Origin: 34-65-8 sp964516135
Lineage (GTDB): Bacteria; Pseudomonadota; Alphaproteobacteria; Sphingomonadales; Sphingomonadaceae
Length of the DNA stretch: 64,000 bases
Assembly (NCBI GenBank): GCA_964516135.1
Contig: CAZEWN010000003.1
Span: 124,001 to 188,000, forward strand
Direction of reading: 5' to 3'
The position numbers and the translations under genes are program-made. This document shows, one piece after another, positions 54,320-63,934 of this stretch. Position 1 is the first letter of the stretch, and every line of letters starts with the position of its first letter. The notes under the pieces were generated by a model. That model was not told the DNA's origin. It worked only from the letters and a program-made list of their open reading frames with translations, and did no database searches.

Positions 54320-55605
54320 GCGCGGCAATCGAACCGGGCACGGTCAAGCGTGCGCTGTCCGCCCATGCCGCCATCGGTCTTCTCGCGGCGGGCCTGCTCT
54401 ATCTCGTGTCCTTGACCGGCACGATCGCGGTCTTCCACGAAGAACTTCAGCGCCTTGAGCAACCGGTCGCGCCGGAAATGTCCGTCATTGACCCCGCCGC
54501 CGCCCAGCGTGGCATCGAGACGGTGCTGGCGCGCGAAGGCGACCGTGCCGCCACCACGCACCTTTATCTTCATCTTCCGGTCGACGAACTGCCGCGCGCG
54601 ACGGTCACCACCGATACGCAGGCGTTCCATCTCGACCAGGCAGGTGCGATCGTGGAACCCGAGCAGAACGCCTGGTCCGATTTCGTGGTAGAGTTGCACT
54701 ATACGCTTAACCTGCCGAGCCTCGTTGGGCTGACGCTAGTGGGCATCCTGGGGGTGATGATGCTGGTTCTGGCACTTTCGGGACTCATCGCGCATCCCCG
54801 TGTGTTCCGCGATGCGTTTCGCCTGCGCGCGCGTGATGGCGGTGGGACGGGCCTGGTCGACTGGCACAACCGCCTCAGTGTCTGGACCTTGCCGTTTTCG
54901 CTTGCGATCGCGCTCACTGGTGCGTTGATCGGGCTATCGGTGGTCACTGCCAACGCCATCGCCGCCACCGGCTATGCGGGCGATGTGGACGCGGTCTATG
55001 GCACTGTCTTTGGCGAGGAAGCGGAGAAGAATCCGGCCCCTGCGCCCGCCCCCGATGTGGCCGCCGCGCTGCGGCACATGGCAACCGAATATCCCGAAGT
55101 CCGCGTGACTTATGCCATCGTCCACGATCCGCTGACAGCAGGCCAGCACGTCCAGATCGTCGGCGAGCATGCCCGGCGGCTGATCTTCGGTGAATACTAC
55201 GCATTCTCGGCGGACGGCACCTTCCACCACAAGGTTGGCATGTCCGATGGCGATATTGGCAGGCAGGCTGCCGCATCGACTTACAACCTGCATTTCGGCA
55301 ACTATGGCGGCATCGGGGTAAAGCTCGCTTACCTGGTGCTTGGCAGCGCGTTGACCGCCATCTGCGCCACCGGGACATATATCTGGCTCGGCAAGCGTCG
55401 CCGCCGCGGGATTCACGAGCCGCGCCTGCGCGGCGCATGGAACGGGGTCGTGTGGGGGGCACCGCTCGCACTGACCCTCTCCATCGCCGCGCGCGCGCTG
55501 CTGGGAAATGACGCGCCGTTGGCCCCGGTGTTCTGGTTCGGTTACCTCGCGTTGATTGTCGCATGGACGCTCGCGCCCAAAAGCCCGCGTCCGGCAGGCG
55601 ATTGA
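54316..55605 (+). CDS. PepSY-associated transmembrane protein (putative ferric-siderophore reductase)
   Basis: From the ATG at 54316 the product has 429 residues. It shows the PepSY-TM layout: a first helix with His (AHAAIGLLAAGLLYLVSLTG), a periplasmic domain, the motif ELHYTLNLP, helix VGLTLVGILGVMMLVLALSG, DWHNRLSVWTLPFSLAIALT, a second periplasmic PepSY-like domain and the final helices (KLAYLVLGSALTAICATGTY). Members next to siderophore receptors are thought to reduce ferric siderophores, with the conserved His as heme ligands. It belongs to the receptor operon. Confidence 0.88.
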   Translation: MSAAIEPGTVKRALSAHAAIGLLAAGLLYLVSLTGTIAVFHEELQRLEQPVAPEMSVIDPAAAQRGIETVLAREGDRAATTHLYLHLPVDELPRATVTTDTQAFHLDQAGAIVEPEQNAWSDFVVELHYTLNLPSLVGLTLVGILGVMMLVLALSGLIAHPRVFRDAFRLRARDGGGTGLVDWHNRLSVWTLPFSLAIALTGALIGLSVVTANAIAATGYAGDVDAVYGTVFGEEAEKNPAPAPAPDVAAALRHMATEYPEVRVTYAIVHDPLTAGQHVQIVGEHARRLIFGEYYAFSADGTFHHKVGMSDGDIGRQAAASTYNLHFGNYGGIGVKLAYLVLGSALTAICATGTYIWLGKRRRRGIHEPRLRGAWNGVVWGAPLALTLSIAARALLGNDAPLAPVFWFGYLALIVAWTLAPKSPRPAGD

Positions 55606-55682
55606 TGCGCCGGAGCCTCCCTTGCGCGACGCACACCCTCTGCTAAAGCGCCCCGCAAACGCTAGATAGAGACAGGGCAATC

Positions 55683-56906
55683 ATGCAGAAAATCCAGGTC
55701 AAGAACCCGGTCGTCGAGCTCGACGGCGACGAAATGACGCGCATCATCTGGCAGTGGATTCGCGAACGGCTGATCCTGCCCTACCTGGACATTGACCTGA
55801 AATACTACGATCTCTCGGTCGAAAAGCGCGACGAGACCGATGACCAGATAACGGTCGATAGCGCCAATGCGATCAAGCAGTACGGCGTCGGCGTGAAGTG
55901 CGCCACGATCACGCCGGACGAACAGCGGGTCGAGGAGTTCAGCCTCAAGAAGATGTGGAAGTCGCCCAATGGCACGATCCGCAACATCCTGGGCGGCGTA
56001 GTTTTCCGCGAACCGATCGTGATCGACAACGTGCCGCGCCTGGTGCCGGGCTGGACCGACCCGATCGTGGTCGGCCGCCACGCCTTCGGCGACCAGTACC
56101 GCGCCACCGACACCAAGATCCCCGGCCCCGGCAAGCTGCGCCTGGTGTTCGATGGCGAGGATGGGACCAAGATCGACCTCGACGTGTTCGACTTCCCCAG
56201 CGCCGGCGTGGCGATGGCGATGTACAACCTCGATGATTCGATCCGCGATTTCGCGCGCGCCAGCTTCAATTACGGCCTCGGCCTCGGCTGGCCGGTCTAC
56301 CTAAGCACCAAGAACACGATCATGAAGGCCTACGACGGGCGCTTCAAGGATCTGTTCCAGGAGGTGTTCGACACCGAAGGCTTCGCCCAGCAGTTCAAGG
56401 AAAAGGGCATCGTCTACGAACACCGCCTGATCGACGACATGGTCGCCAGCGCGCTCAAGTGGTCGGGTAAGTTCGTGTGGGCGTGCAAGAACTACGACGG
56501 CGACGTGCAGTCCGATACCGTGGCGCAGGGCTTCGGCAGCCTTGGCCTGATGACCTCGGTGCTGATGAGCCCCGACGGCAAGACGGTTGAAGCGGAGGCC
56601 GCGCACGGCACCGTCACGCGCCACTATCGCCAGCACCAGCAGGGCAAGGCGACCTCGACCAATCCGATCGCCAGCATTTTCGCCTGGACGCGCGGCCTGA
56701 TGTACCGCGGCAAGTTCGACGATACCCCCGACGTGGTCCGCTTCGCCGAAACGCTCGAACGGATCTGCATCGAGACGGTCGAAAAGGGCAAGATGACCAA
56801 GGATCTCGCCCTGCTTATCGGCCCCGACCAGGCGTGGATGACGACCGAGCAGTTCTTCGAGGAAATCGTCCAGAATCTCGAGGCGGAGATGGCCAACTGG
56901 GCGTGA
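55683..56906 (+). CDS. icd: NADP-dependent isocitrate dehydrogenase
   Basis: Icd oxidatively decarboxylates isocitrate to 2-oxoglutarate in the TCA cycle. The 407-residue product starts MQKIQVKNPVVELDGDEMTR and has KSPNGTIRNILGGVVFREPI for substrate binding, ATDTKIPGPGKLRLVF, IVYEHRLIDDMVASALKWSG with the metal-binding Asp, and the cofactor region EAAHGTVTRHYRQHQQGK. It is of the eukaryote-like homodimeric type common in alphaproteobacteria, not the E. coli type. Its TGA overlaps the GTG of the next gene. Confidence 0.97.
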   Translation: MQKIQVKNPVVELDGDEMTRIIWQWIRERLILPYLDIDLKYYDLSVEKRDETDDQITVDSANAIKQYGVGVKCATITPDEQRVEEFSLKKMWKSPNGTIRNILGGVVFREPIVIDNVPRLVPGWTDPIVVGRHAFGDQYRATDTKIPGPGKLRLVFDGEDGTKIDLDVFDFPSAGVAMAMYNLDDSIRDFARASFNYGLGLGWPVYLSTKNTIMKAYDGRFKDLFQEVFDTEGFAQQFKEKGIVYEHRLIDDMVASALKWSGKFVWACKNYDGDVQSDTVAQGFGSLGLMTSVLMSPDGKTVEAEAAHGTVTRHYRQHQQGKATSTNPIASIFAWTRGLMYRGKFDDTPDVVRFAETLERICIETVEKGKMTKDLALLIGPDQAWMTTEQFFEEIVQNLEAEMANWA

Positions 56907-58558
56907 AGTCCCCCCGCCCGGCCGCTCGCGTTTCTCGCCGCAAGGCCAACGAGAAGGTGGGCACCGCGCGGCTTGAAATCCGCAATGCGCTGATGAAAGA
57001 CGTGCGCGGGATCGCCGCGCTCGTGCGCCGGGTCTATGACGACATGCCCGCCTACACCCACGGCGAGATACGCGGGCAGATCAACAACTTTCCCGCCGGC
57101 TGCTTCGTCGCGCTGCTTGACGAGAAGATCGTTGGCTATTGCGCCACGATGCAGATCGGCCAGACACTGGCGTTCGAAGATCACACCTGGGACGAGATCA
57201 CCGGCAATGGTTTCGGCAGCCGCCACGATCCGACCGGCGACTGGCTCTACGGCTACGAAATGTGCGTCGACCCGAAGGTGCGCGGCGTGCGGATCGGGCG
57301 GCGGCTCTACGAGGAACGCCGCGCGCTGGCCGAGCAGAACGACCTGACCGGGATCGTGTTCGCCGGGCGGATGCCCAACTTCAAGCGTCATAAGCGCAAG
57401 GTAGGCGGGCCGGAGGAATATCTCGATCAGGTCGCGGCTGGGAAAATCCACGATCCGGTGCTGCGCTTCCAGCTCGCCAACGGGTTCGAGCCCGACCGGG
57501 TCATGCGCGGGTACTTGCCCGAGGACAAGAAATCCGAGGCGAACGCCGTGCTGATGGTCTGGCGCAACCCCTATGTGGAGCGCGACCAGCCCGTGAAGAA
57601 GCGCCTGCCGCGTGGGGTGGAATCGGTCCGCGTGGCAACCTGCCAGCTACAGGCGCGCGCTGTGGCCGACTACGCCGAGTTCCTCCGCGCGATCGAATAT
57701 TTCGTCGATGTGGCAAGCGATTACGAGGCGGACTTCATCGTCTTTCCCGAACTGTTCACACTGATGCTGCTGAGCTTCGAGGAAAAGGAGCTCTCGCCGG
57801 TCGAGGCGATCGAGCGGCTTTCGGAGTATACCCCGCGTATCAAGGCCGACATTTCCGACATGGCGATGCGGTTCAACATCAACATCGTGGCGGGATCACA
57901 CCCCACCCGGCTGGAGGATGGCGACATCCACAACGTCGCCTACGTCTGCCTGCGCGATGGCTCGGTGCACGGGCAGGAGAAGATCCACCCCACCCCCAAC
58001 GAACGGTACTGGTGGAACATCCGCGGCGGCGATTCCATCGACGTGATCCAGACCGACTGCGGCCCGATCGGCGTGCTGATCTGTTACGACAGCGAATTTC
58101 CCGAACTCGCCCGCCGCCTGGCCGATGAGGGCGCGCGGATCATCTTCGTGCCGTTCTGCACCGACAGCCGCCAGGGCTATCTGCGGGTGCGCTATTGCAG
58201 CCAGGCGCGCGCGATCGAGAACCAGTGTTTTGTCGTGCTGAGCGGCAATGTCGGCAACCTGCCCAACGTCGGCAACATGGATATCCAGTACGCGCAGAGC
58301 TGCATCCTGACCCCGTGCGATTTCCCTTTCGCGCGCGACGGGATAGCGGCCGAGGCGAGCGAGAATGTCGAAACGCTGACGATCAGCGACATCAACCTGG
58401 CCGACCTGCAATGGGCGCGGGCCGAAGGCACCGTGAGGAACCTCGCCGATCGCCGGTTTGACCTCTACCGGATCGAATGGGACGAAGGCGGGCGGCATCC
58501 GGGCAAGCCCCCACCCCGGCGCGAGCCGCTCGGCCCGCAAACCGTGGGCGGCGGCTGA
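56903..58558 (+). CDS. GNAT acetyltransferase - nitrilase-superfamily fusion protein
   Basis: From the GTG at 56903, overlapping the icd stop, the product has 551 residues in two domains. The N-terminal GNAT domain (about residues 15-230) has ARLEIRNALMKDVRGIAALV and the acetyl-CoA loop VDPKVRGVRIGRRLYEERRA. The C-terminal carbon-nitrogen hydrolase domain starts at VRVATCQLQARAVADYAEFL, with the catalytic triad Glu in IVFPELF, Lys in QEKIHPTPNERYWW and Cys in VLICYDSEFPELARR. The pairing occurs as a fused family in many bacteria; the substrate is unknown. It may acylate a compound made or consumed by the amidohydrolase half. Confidence 0.9.
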   Translation: MKSPRPAARVSRRKANEKVGTARLEIRNALMKDVRGIAALVRRVYDDMPAYTHGEIRGQINNFPAGCFVALLDEKIVGYCATMQIGQTLAFEDHTWDEITGNGFGSRHDPTGDWLYGYEMCVDPKVRGVRIGRRLYEERRALAEQNDLTGIVFAGRMPNFKRHKRKVGGPEEYLDQVAAGKIHDPVLRFQLANGFEPDRVMRGYLPEDKKSEANAVLMVWRNPYVERDQPVKKRLPRGVESVRVATCQLQARAVADYAEFLRAIEYFVDVASDYEADFIVFPELFTLMLLSFEEKELSPVEAIERLSEYTPRIKADISDMAMRFNINIVAGSHPTRLEDGDIHNVAYVCLRDGSVHGQEKIHPTPNERYWWNIRGGDSIDVIQTDCGPIGVLICYDSEFPELARRLADEGARIIFVPFCTDSRQGYLRVRYCSQARAIENQCFVVLSGNVGNLPNVGNMDIQYAQSCILTPCDFPFARDGIAAEASENVETLTISDINLADLQWARAEGTVRNLADRRFDLYRIEWDEGGRHPGKPPPRREPLGPQTVGGG

Positions 58559-58612
58559 ATTTCGCGCCGCCGGGCGGGTGACAGGGCGGCGGCCAGCGGT
58601 TAGGCCGTTTGC

Positions 58613-60379
58613 ATGGCCGGTGAAATAGCCCCCTCCCCAATGCTGTCCGATGCGCTGGTGATCCTGGGCGCGGCCGGGATCGTGATCCCGGTGTTTGCCC
58701 GGTTTCGCATCACCCCTGTCATCGGCTTCATCCTGATCGGCATTGCCGCAGGCCCATTCGGGCTGGGCAAGCTGGTGTACGAATATCCGTGGCTGGCCTA
58801 TGTCACGATTTCGGATTCCGAAGGCTTGCACCTGTTTGCCGAATTCGGGATCATCCTGCTGTTGTTCACGATAGGGCTGGAACTGTCGTTCAACCGATTG
58901 TGGCAGTTGCGCCGGCTGGTATTCGGACTGGGCGCGCTCGAGCTGCTGATCATTGGGACGAGCCTGGCGGTCTTCCTATCGATGCTGGGCCAATATTGGA
59001 CCGGCGCGATCGGGCTGGGCCTCGCGCTCGCGCTATCCTCGACCGCGATCGTGCTGCCGATTTCCGGCACGACCTCGCCTGTCGGACGCGCGGCCCTCTC
59101 GATGCTTTTGTTCGAGGACATCGCGATCGTTCCAATCATCTTCATGCTTGGCGCGATGGCGCCCTACGCACAGGAAGCCGGTTGGGAGGGGCTGGTCGAT
59201 ACACTGTGGCAGGGGCTGCTGTTGGTGCTGGTGTTGCTAGTGGTGGGACGATTTGCCCTGCCTCGCCTTTTCGCGCAGGCCGCGCGGACCAAGAGCCCCG
59301 AACTGTTCCTGGCCGCAACCATGCTGGTGGTGATCGGGTCGAGCCTCGCGACCGCCGTCGTCGGCCTGTCGCCGATCGTCGGCGCGCTGATCGCGGGGCT
59401 GCTAATCGCCGAAACCGAGTATCACGGCGAGGTCGAACAGATCATGCACCCATTCAAGGGATTGGCGCTGGGCGTATTCCTGATCACCGTGGGCATGAGC
59501 ATCGACCTGATCACGGTGTGGGCCAATCTGGGCCTGATCGTCCTGGCGGTGGTGGGCGTGCTCACGTTCAAGGCGGTGGTCACCGGCGTACTGCTGAGGC
59601 TCATGGGCGCGCGGCGAAGCACCGCAGCGGAAACAGGCATTCTGATGGCAAGTCCGTCGGAAACCACCCTGATCGTGCTGAGCGCGGCGAGCGCGGCCCT
59701 GCTGATCCAGCCGGGCACCGCGCAATTCTGGCAGATCGTCACCGCGATCGGATTGACCGTGACGCCGTTATTGGCGCTGCTCGGTCGTCAGATCGCCCGC
59801 CGGGTGGAACCTGCCCCCGAAACCCCGCCGGATGACGGCAAGCAGGCGCGCGTGATCATCGTGGGTGCGGGCCGCGTGGGCAGGCTGGTGGCGCAGATGC
59901 TGGACGCCCACGGCCGTCCATACCTGGCGATCGACAGCGACGCGGACCTGGTCGATAGCGCGCGGCGCAAGGGCTATCGCGCCCTCTTCGGCGATGCCGC
60001 GCGCGGCGACACAATGTCGCGGCTTGGCGTTGAAAATGCCGCGGCGGTGGTACTCACGATGGACGAGCCGGTGCTGGCGCAGCGGCTCGTCACGCGCATG
60101 CGGCGCGATTATCCCGAACTGCTTATCGTCGCGCGCGCGCGCGACACGGCACATGCGGCAGCGCTTTATCGCGCCGGGGCGAGCCATGCGGTGCCCGAAA
60201 CGCTCGAGGCCTCGCTTCAACTTTCGGAAGCAGTGCTGGTTGACATAGGCGTGGCCATGGGCCCGGTAATCGCGTCGATCCATGAGAAGCGTGATGAATT
60301 TCGCGCTCGGATCGAGGAAGACGGCGCGCTTGACTACAAGCCAAAGTTGCGGACCAGCACCATCGACAGCGCTGCCTAG
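58613..60379 (+). CDS. CPA2 cation:proton antiporter with TrkA-N domain
   Basis: The 588-residue protein has about 12 membrane segments (residues 10-395, including LGAAGIVIPVFARFRITPVI, LALSSTAIVLPISGTTSPVG and VGLSPIVGALIAGLLIAETE). A C-terminal regulatory Rossmann domain follows, starting ARVIIVGAGRVGRLVAQMLD. This is the KefB/KefC-like layout. It exchanges K+ or Na+ for H+ and may be gated by NAD(H) or glutathione adducts. No KefF/KefG partner is visible. Its TAG stop shares a CTAG with the convergent alaS stop. Confidence 0.9.
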   Translation: MAGEIAPSPMLSDALVILGAAGIVIPVFARFRITPVIGFILIGIAAGPFGLGKLVYEYPWLAYVTISDSEGLHLFAEFGIILLLFTIGLELSFNRLWQLRRLVFGLGALELLIIGTSLAVFLSMLGQYWTGAIGLGLALALSSTAIVLPISGTTSPVGRAALSMLLFEDIAIVPIIFMLGAMAPYAQEAGWEGLVDTLWQGLLLVLVLLVVGRFALPRLFAQAARTKSPELFLAATMLVVIGSSLATAVVGLSPIVGALIAGLLIAETEYHGEVEQIMHPFKGLALGVFLITVGMSIDLITVWANLGLIVLAVVGVLTFKAVVTGVLLRLMGARRSTAAETGILMASPSETTLIVLSAASAALLIQPGTAQFWQIVTAIGLTVTPLLALLGRQIARRVEPAPETPPDDGKQARVIIVGAGRVGRLVAQMLDAHGRPYLAIDSDADLVDSARRKGYRALFGDAARGDTMSRLGVENAAAVVLTMDEPVLAQRLVTRMRRDYPELLIVARARDTAHAAALYRAGASHAVPETLEASLQLSEAVLVDIGVAMGPVIASIHEKRDEFRARIEEDGALDYKPKLRTSTIDSAA

Positions 60380-63036
60380 GCCGGCACGCTCGCCAACGCG
60401 CGCCGCACGGCCTCGATTGCCTCGGCCGCCTTGCCACCGTCGGGACCACCGCCCTGCGCCATGTCGGGCCTGCCGCCGCCGCCCTTGCCGCCCAATGCCT
60501 CGACCCCGGCACGCACCAGGTCGACCGCACTAAAGCGCGCAATGAGATCGTCGGTCACTGCGACGGCAAAGGCGCCCTTGCCATCGTTGACCGCGCAGAT
60601 CGCCGCGACGCCCGATCCCAGCCGTTTCTTCGCCTCATCGAGCAGCGGGCGCAGCTCGCGCGCGTCGAGCCCTTCGATGACCTGGCCGGAAAACGCGACG
60701 CCGCCCACATCCTCTTCCGCCGGGCCACTCGCCGCTCCGCCGCCGCCGAGCGCGAGTTGCTTCTTCGCTTCGGCCAGTTCGCGTTCGAGTCGGCGGCGGT
60801 CCTCGACCAACGCCGCCACGCGCGCCTCCACTTCGTCGGGCGAGGCCTTGATCGTCCCCGCAATGGCCTTCAGCGCTTCCTCGCGGCCCACGAGCCATCG
60901 GCGCGCGGCCTCGCCCGTCAAAGCCTCAATCCGGCGCACGCCCGAACTCACCGCGCTTTCCGAAACGATGCGAAACAGCCCGATATCGCCCGTTGCGCGC
61001 ACATGGGTGCCGCCGCACAGCTCGACCGAATAGTTGCGCTTGTCGCTGCCAGCCCGGCCCATCGAAAGCACGCGGACTTCTTCCCCGTATTTCTCGCCGA
61101 ACAGCGCCAGCGCACCCGCCGCAACTGCGTCGTCAGGGCTCATCAGCCGCGTGCCGACGGTTTCGTTCGCGCGGATTTCGGCGTTCACCTCGGCTTCCAC
61201 GGCCGCGATATCCTCGGCCGTCAACGGCTTGGGATGCGAAAAGTCGAACCGCAGCTTGTCCTGCGCAACCAGCGAACCTTTCTGCGTGACATGGGCGCCG
61301 AGCCTGTTTCGCAGCGCCGCGTGGACGAGGTGGGTGGCCGAATGGTTCGCGCGAATCTGGTCGCGGCGCGCGGCATCCACCGCCAGGTGAACCGCATCGC
61401 CGATACTGATCCTGCCAGCCTCGATCCGTCCGCGATGAGCATGAAGACGCCCGAGTGGCTTGCCGGTGTCGACGATGGCGACACGCAGGCCTTCGGGTGT
61501 GGTGATCATGCCGGCATCGCCCGACTGGCCGCCGCTTTCCCCGTAGAACGGCGTCTGGTTGGTGAGCAGCGTCACATCCTGCCCCGCAACCGCTTCAGCA
61601 ACCTCCGCACCGTCGCGCACGATCGCAACGATCGTGCCTTCGCCTTCGGTCGCCGCATAGCCGGTGAATTCGGTCGCGCCCTCGCGCTCGGCAATGTCGA
61701 ACCACAGCTCGCCATCGGCGGCCTCGCCCGAGCCCTTCCAGGCCGCACGCGCGGCGGCCTTCTGCCGCGCCATCGCGGCGTCGAACCCCGCGCGGTCGAC
61801 GCCGATCCCGCGCACGCGCAAGGCGTCTTCGGTAAGGTCGTAGGGAAAGCCATAGGTGTCGTAGAGCTTGAACGCAGTCTCGCCGTCCAGCTCGCCGCCC
61901 TCGCCCATTGCGCCGGTCGCATCGTCGAGCAGCCTGAGACCCTTGTCGAGCGTGCGGCGGAATTGCGTTTCCTCGCGCTCGAGCACTTCCTCGATCAGCG
62001 CCTGGCCGCGTTGCAGCTCGGGATAAGCCTGGCCCATCTCGGTGACGAGGGCCGACACCAGGCGATGCATCAGCGGCTCCCTCGCACCGAGCAGGTGAGC
62101 ATGGCGCATCGCCCGGCGCATGATCCGGCGCAGCACGTATCCGCGCCCTTCGTTCGACGGCAGCACGCCATCCGCCATCAGGAAGCTGGTCGAGCGCAGA
62201 TGATCGGCGATCACCCGGTGACTAGCACGCTGGTCGCCATGCGCCGCGACACCGGTCAGGCTCTCGCTCGCCGCGATCAGCGCCTTGAACGTGTCGATAT
62301 CGTAGTTGTCGTGGACGCCTTGCATCACCGCGGCCACACGTTCCAGGCCCATTCCCGTGTCGATGCTGGGACGCGGCAGGTTCGTGCGGGTGCCGTCGGC
62401 CGCCTGCTCGAACTGCATGAACACCAGGTTCCAGATTTCGATGAACCGGTCGCCATCCTCGTCCGGGCTGCCGGGGGGGCCTCCGGGAATGTGTTCGCCG
62501 TGATCGTAGAATATCTCGCTGCACGGACCGCACGGGCCAGTGTCGCCCATCGACCAGAAATTGTCGCTGGTGGCGATGCGGATGATCCGGTCTTCCGGCA
62601 AGCCGGCGATCCTGCGCCACAGGTCGAACGCCTCATCATCAGTATGATAGACCGTGGCGGTCAGATTGTCCGCAGGCAGCCCCCATTCGCGGGTCAGCAG
62701 GGTCCAGGCATGTTCGATCGCCTGTTCCTTGAAATAATCGCCGAACGAAAAATTGCCGAGCATTTCAAAGAACGTATGGTGGCGCGCGGTGTAGCCGACG
62801 TTATCGAGATCGTTGTGCTTGCCGCCCGCGCGCACGCATTTCTGGCTGCTGGTCGCGGTCGATGCGACCGGCGCCTCCAGCCCGGTGAACATGTTCTTGA
62901 ACGGCACCATGCCCGCGTTGACGAACATCAGGGTGGGATCGTTGTATGGCACCAACGGAGCGCTCGACACCACGGCATGGCCGGCATTGCCGAAATAGTC
63001 GAGGAAACTGCGGCGGAGATCGTTGGTCGACGTCAT
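60376..63036 (-). CDS. alaS: Alanyl-tRNA synthetase
   Basis: AlaRS charges tRNA-Ala. The 886-residue product has all parts: class II catalytic core (FLDYFGNAGHAVVSSAPLVP, HHTFFEMLGNFSFGDYFKEQ), the tRNA recognition domain, the editing domain with NHSATHLVHAALRN and SVELCGGTHVRATGDIGLFR, and the C-terminal C-Ala domain with a coiled coil (LVEDRRRLERELAEAKKQLA) and a Gly-rich end. Length matches the bacterial norm. It is a single gene between the antiporter and a methyltransferase on the same strand. The window also holds one of its substrates, tRNA-Ala(GGC). Confidence 0.98.
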   Translation of the reverse strand: MTSTNDLRRSFLDYFGNAGHAVVSSAPLVPYNDPTLMFVNAGMVPFKNMFTGLEAPVASTATSSQKCVRAGGKHNDLDNVGYTARHHTFFEMLGNFSFGDYFKEQAIEHAWTLLTREWGLPADNLTATVYHTDDEAFDLWRRIAGLPEDRIIRIATSDNFWSMGDTGPCGPCSEIFYDHGEHIPGGPPGSPDEDGDRFIEIWNLVFMQFEQAADGTRTNLPRPSIDTGMGLERVAAVMQGVHDNYDIDTFKALIAASESLTGVAAHGDQRASHRVIADHLRSTSFLMADGVLPSNEGRGYVLRRIMRRAMRHAHLLGAREPLMHRLVSALVTEMGQAYPELQRGQALIEEVLEREETQFRRTLDKGLRLLDDATGAMGEGGELDGETAFKLYDTYGFPYDLTEDALRVRGIGVDRAGFDAAMARQKAAARAAWKGSGEAADGELWFDIAEREGATEFTGYAATEGEGTIVAIVRDGAEVAEAVAGQDVTLLTNQTPFYGESGGQSGDAGMITTPEGLRVAIVDTGKPLGRLHAHRGRIEAGRISIGDAVHLAVDAARRDQIRANHSATHLVHAALRNRLGAHVTQKGSLVAQDKLRFDFSHPKPLTAEDIAAVEAEVNAEIRANETVGTRLMSPDDAVAAGALALFGEKYGEEVRVLSMGRAGSDKRNYSVELCGGTHVRATGDIGLFRIVSESAVSSGVRRIEALTGEAARRWLVGREEALKAIAGTIKASPDEVEARVAALVEDRRRLERELAEAKKQLALGGGGAASGPAEEDVGGVAFSGQVIEGLDARELRPLLDEAKKRLGSGVAAICAVNDGKGAFAVAVTDDLIARFSAVDLVRAGVEALGGKGGGGRPDMAQGGGPDGGKAAEAIEAVRRALASVPA

Positions 63037-63106
63037 CGGCGCGAATTAGGCACTGCGCGCCCGCGCGACAAGCGGATTAACTTGCGCGCCGAACCGCGTG
63101 AACCGG

Positions 63107-63934
63107 TCAATCTCCGCTGCGGGCGGTGACGATCCACGCGCCGGCGCGCATTGCGACCAGACCCTGTTCGTTCTGCGCGGCGAGCATGTCGCGCAATTGC
63201 CCGATGAATGTCCCGCGCTGGGGCTCGGGCAAATCCCTCGCGGCGCGGGCCGCGGGGCCGATCGCAAGCATGTACGACAGCGCATCTTCGACCGCCTCGG
63301 CACCCAGACCCAGTACGAAAGCGAAATCGACGGCTTCACAGCGGACATGATTCCAACCGGCTTCGCGCAGGATGCTGTCTATCCGGCGCGAATCGGCGAA
63401 CGCAAAAGGCCCTGGCCCGTCGGCCTCGCCGCGCGGTGCCCCACCCGCGGGAAGCAGGGCCATCGGGCGTGATGCCCAGGGGTTGTCAGCCTGTTCGCGA
63501 AAGCACGAGAATGCGAGCGCGGCACCGGGCGCGGCGATGCGGCGCAGGTGCGAAAAGGCCGCGGCGGGATCATCGAAAAACATCACCCCATGCCGCGACA
63601 CGATCAAATCGGGGGCAAAATCGTGGCCAACCCACTCCGACGCGTCGGCATGGTGAAAAGCGACATTGGCCAGATGGGCGCCGCGGGTCCTCGCGACCGC
63701 AATCAGTTCAGAGCTGATATCGACTCCGATCACTTGTGCCGCGGCATGACCTCTGGCGAGCGCAAGCGACATTTCACCCGCACCGCAGCCGACATCGAGC
63801 ACGCAACGAAACCCTTGCGCGGCTGCCCGGCCGAGCAGGACATCGGTTAGCCCGGTGAAGCTGCGATCGGTGCGGCGCCATTCCGCGGCCCAGCTCTGGC
63901 CGACCCGCCCCTGCCATTCGCTCTTGTCGGTCAT
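63107..63934 (-). CDS. Class I SAM-dependent methyltransferase
   Basis: From the ATG at 63934 the product has 275 residues: (M)TDKSEWQGRVGQSWAAEWRR, the SAM-binding motif I CVLDVGCGAGEMSLALARGH, motif II-like VIGVDISSELIAVARTR, and FAPDLIVSRHGVMFFDDPAA. The second half has AGWNHVRCEAVDFAFVLGLG. It is a type-11-like methyltransferase; the small-molecule substrate cannot be named. It precedes alaS on the same strand by 70 bp and may be co-transcribed. Confidence 0.88.
   Translation of the reverse strand: MTDKSEWQGRVGQSWAAEWRRTDRSFTGLTDVLLGRAAAQGFRCVLDVGCGAGEMSLALARGHAAAQVIGVDISSELIAVARTRGAHLANVAFHHADASEWVGHDFAPDLIVSRHGVMFFDDPAAAFSHLRRIAAPGAALAFSCFREQADNPWASRPMALLPAGGAPRGEADGPGPFAFADSRRIDSILREAGWNHVRCEAVDFAFVLGLGAEAVEDALSYMLAIGPAARAARDLPEPQRGTFIGQLRDMLAAQNEQGLVAMRAGAWIVTARSGD

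Noticed and set aside
60757..63129. A 790-codon plus-strand open frame opposite alaS
   Set aside because: His/Arg/Ala-rich antisense sequence; alaS motifs on the minus strand are complete.
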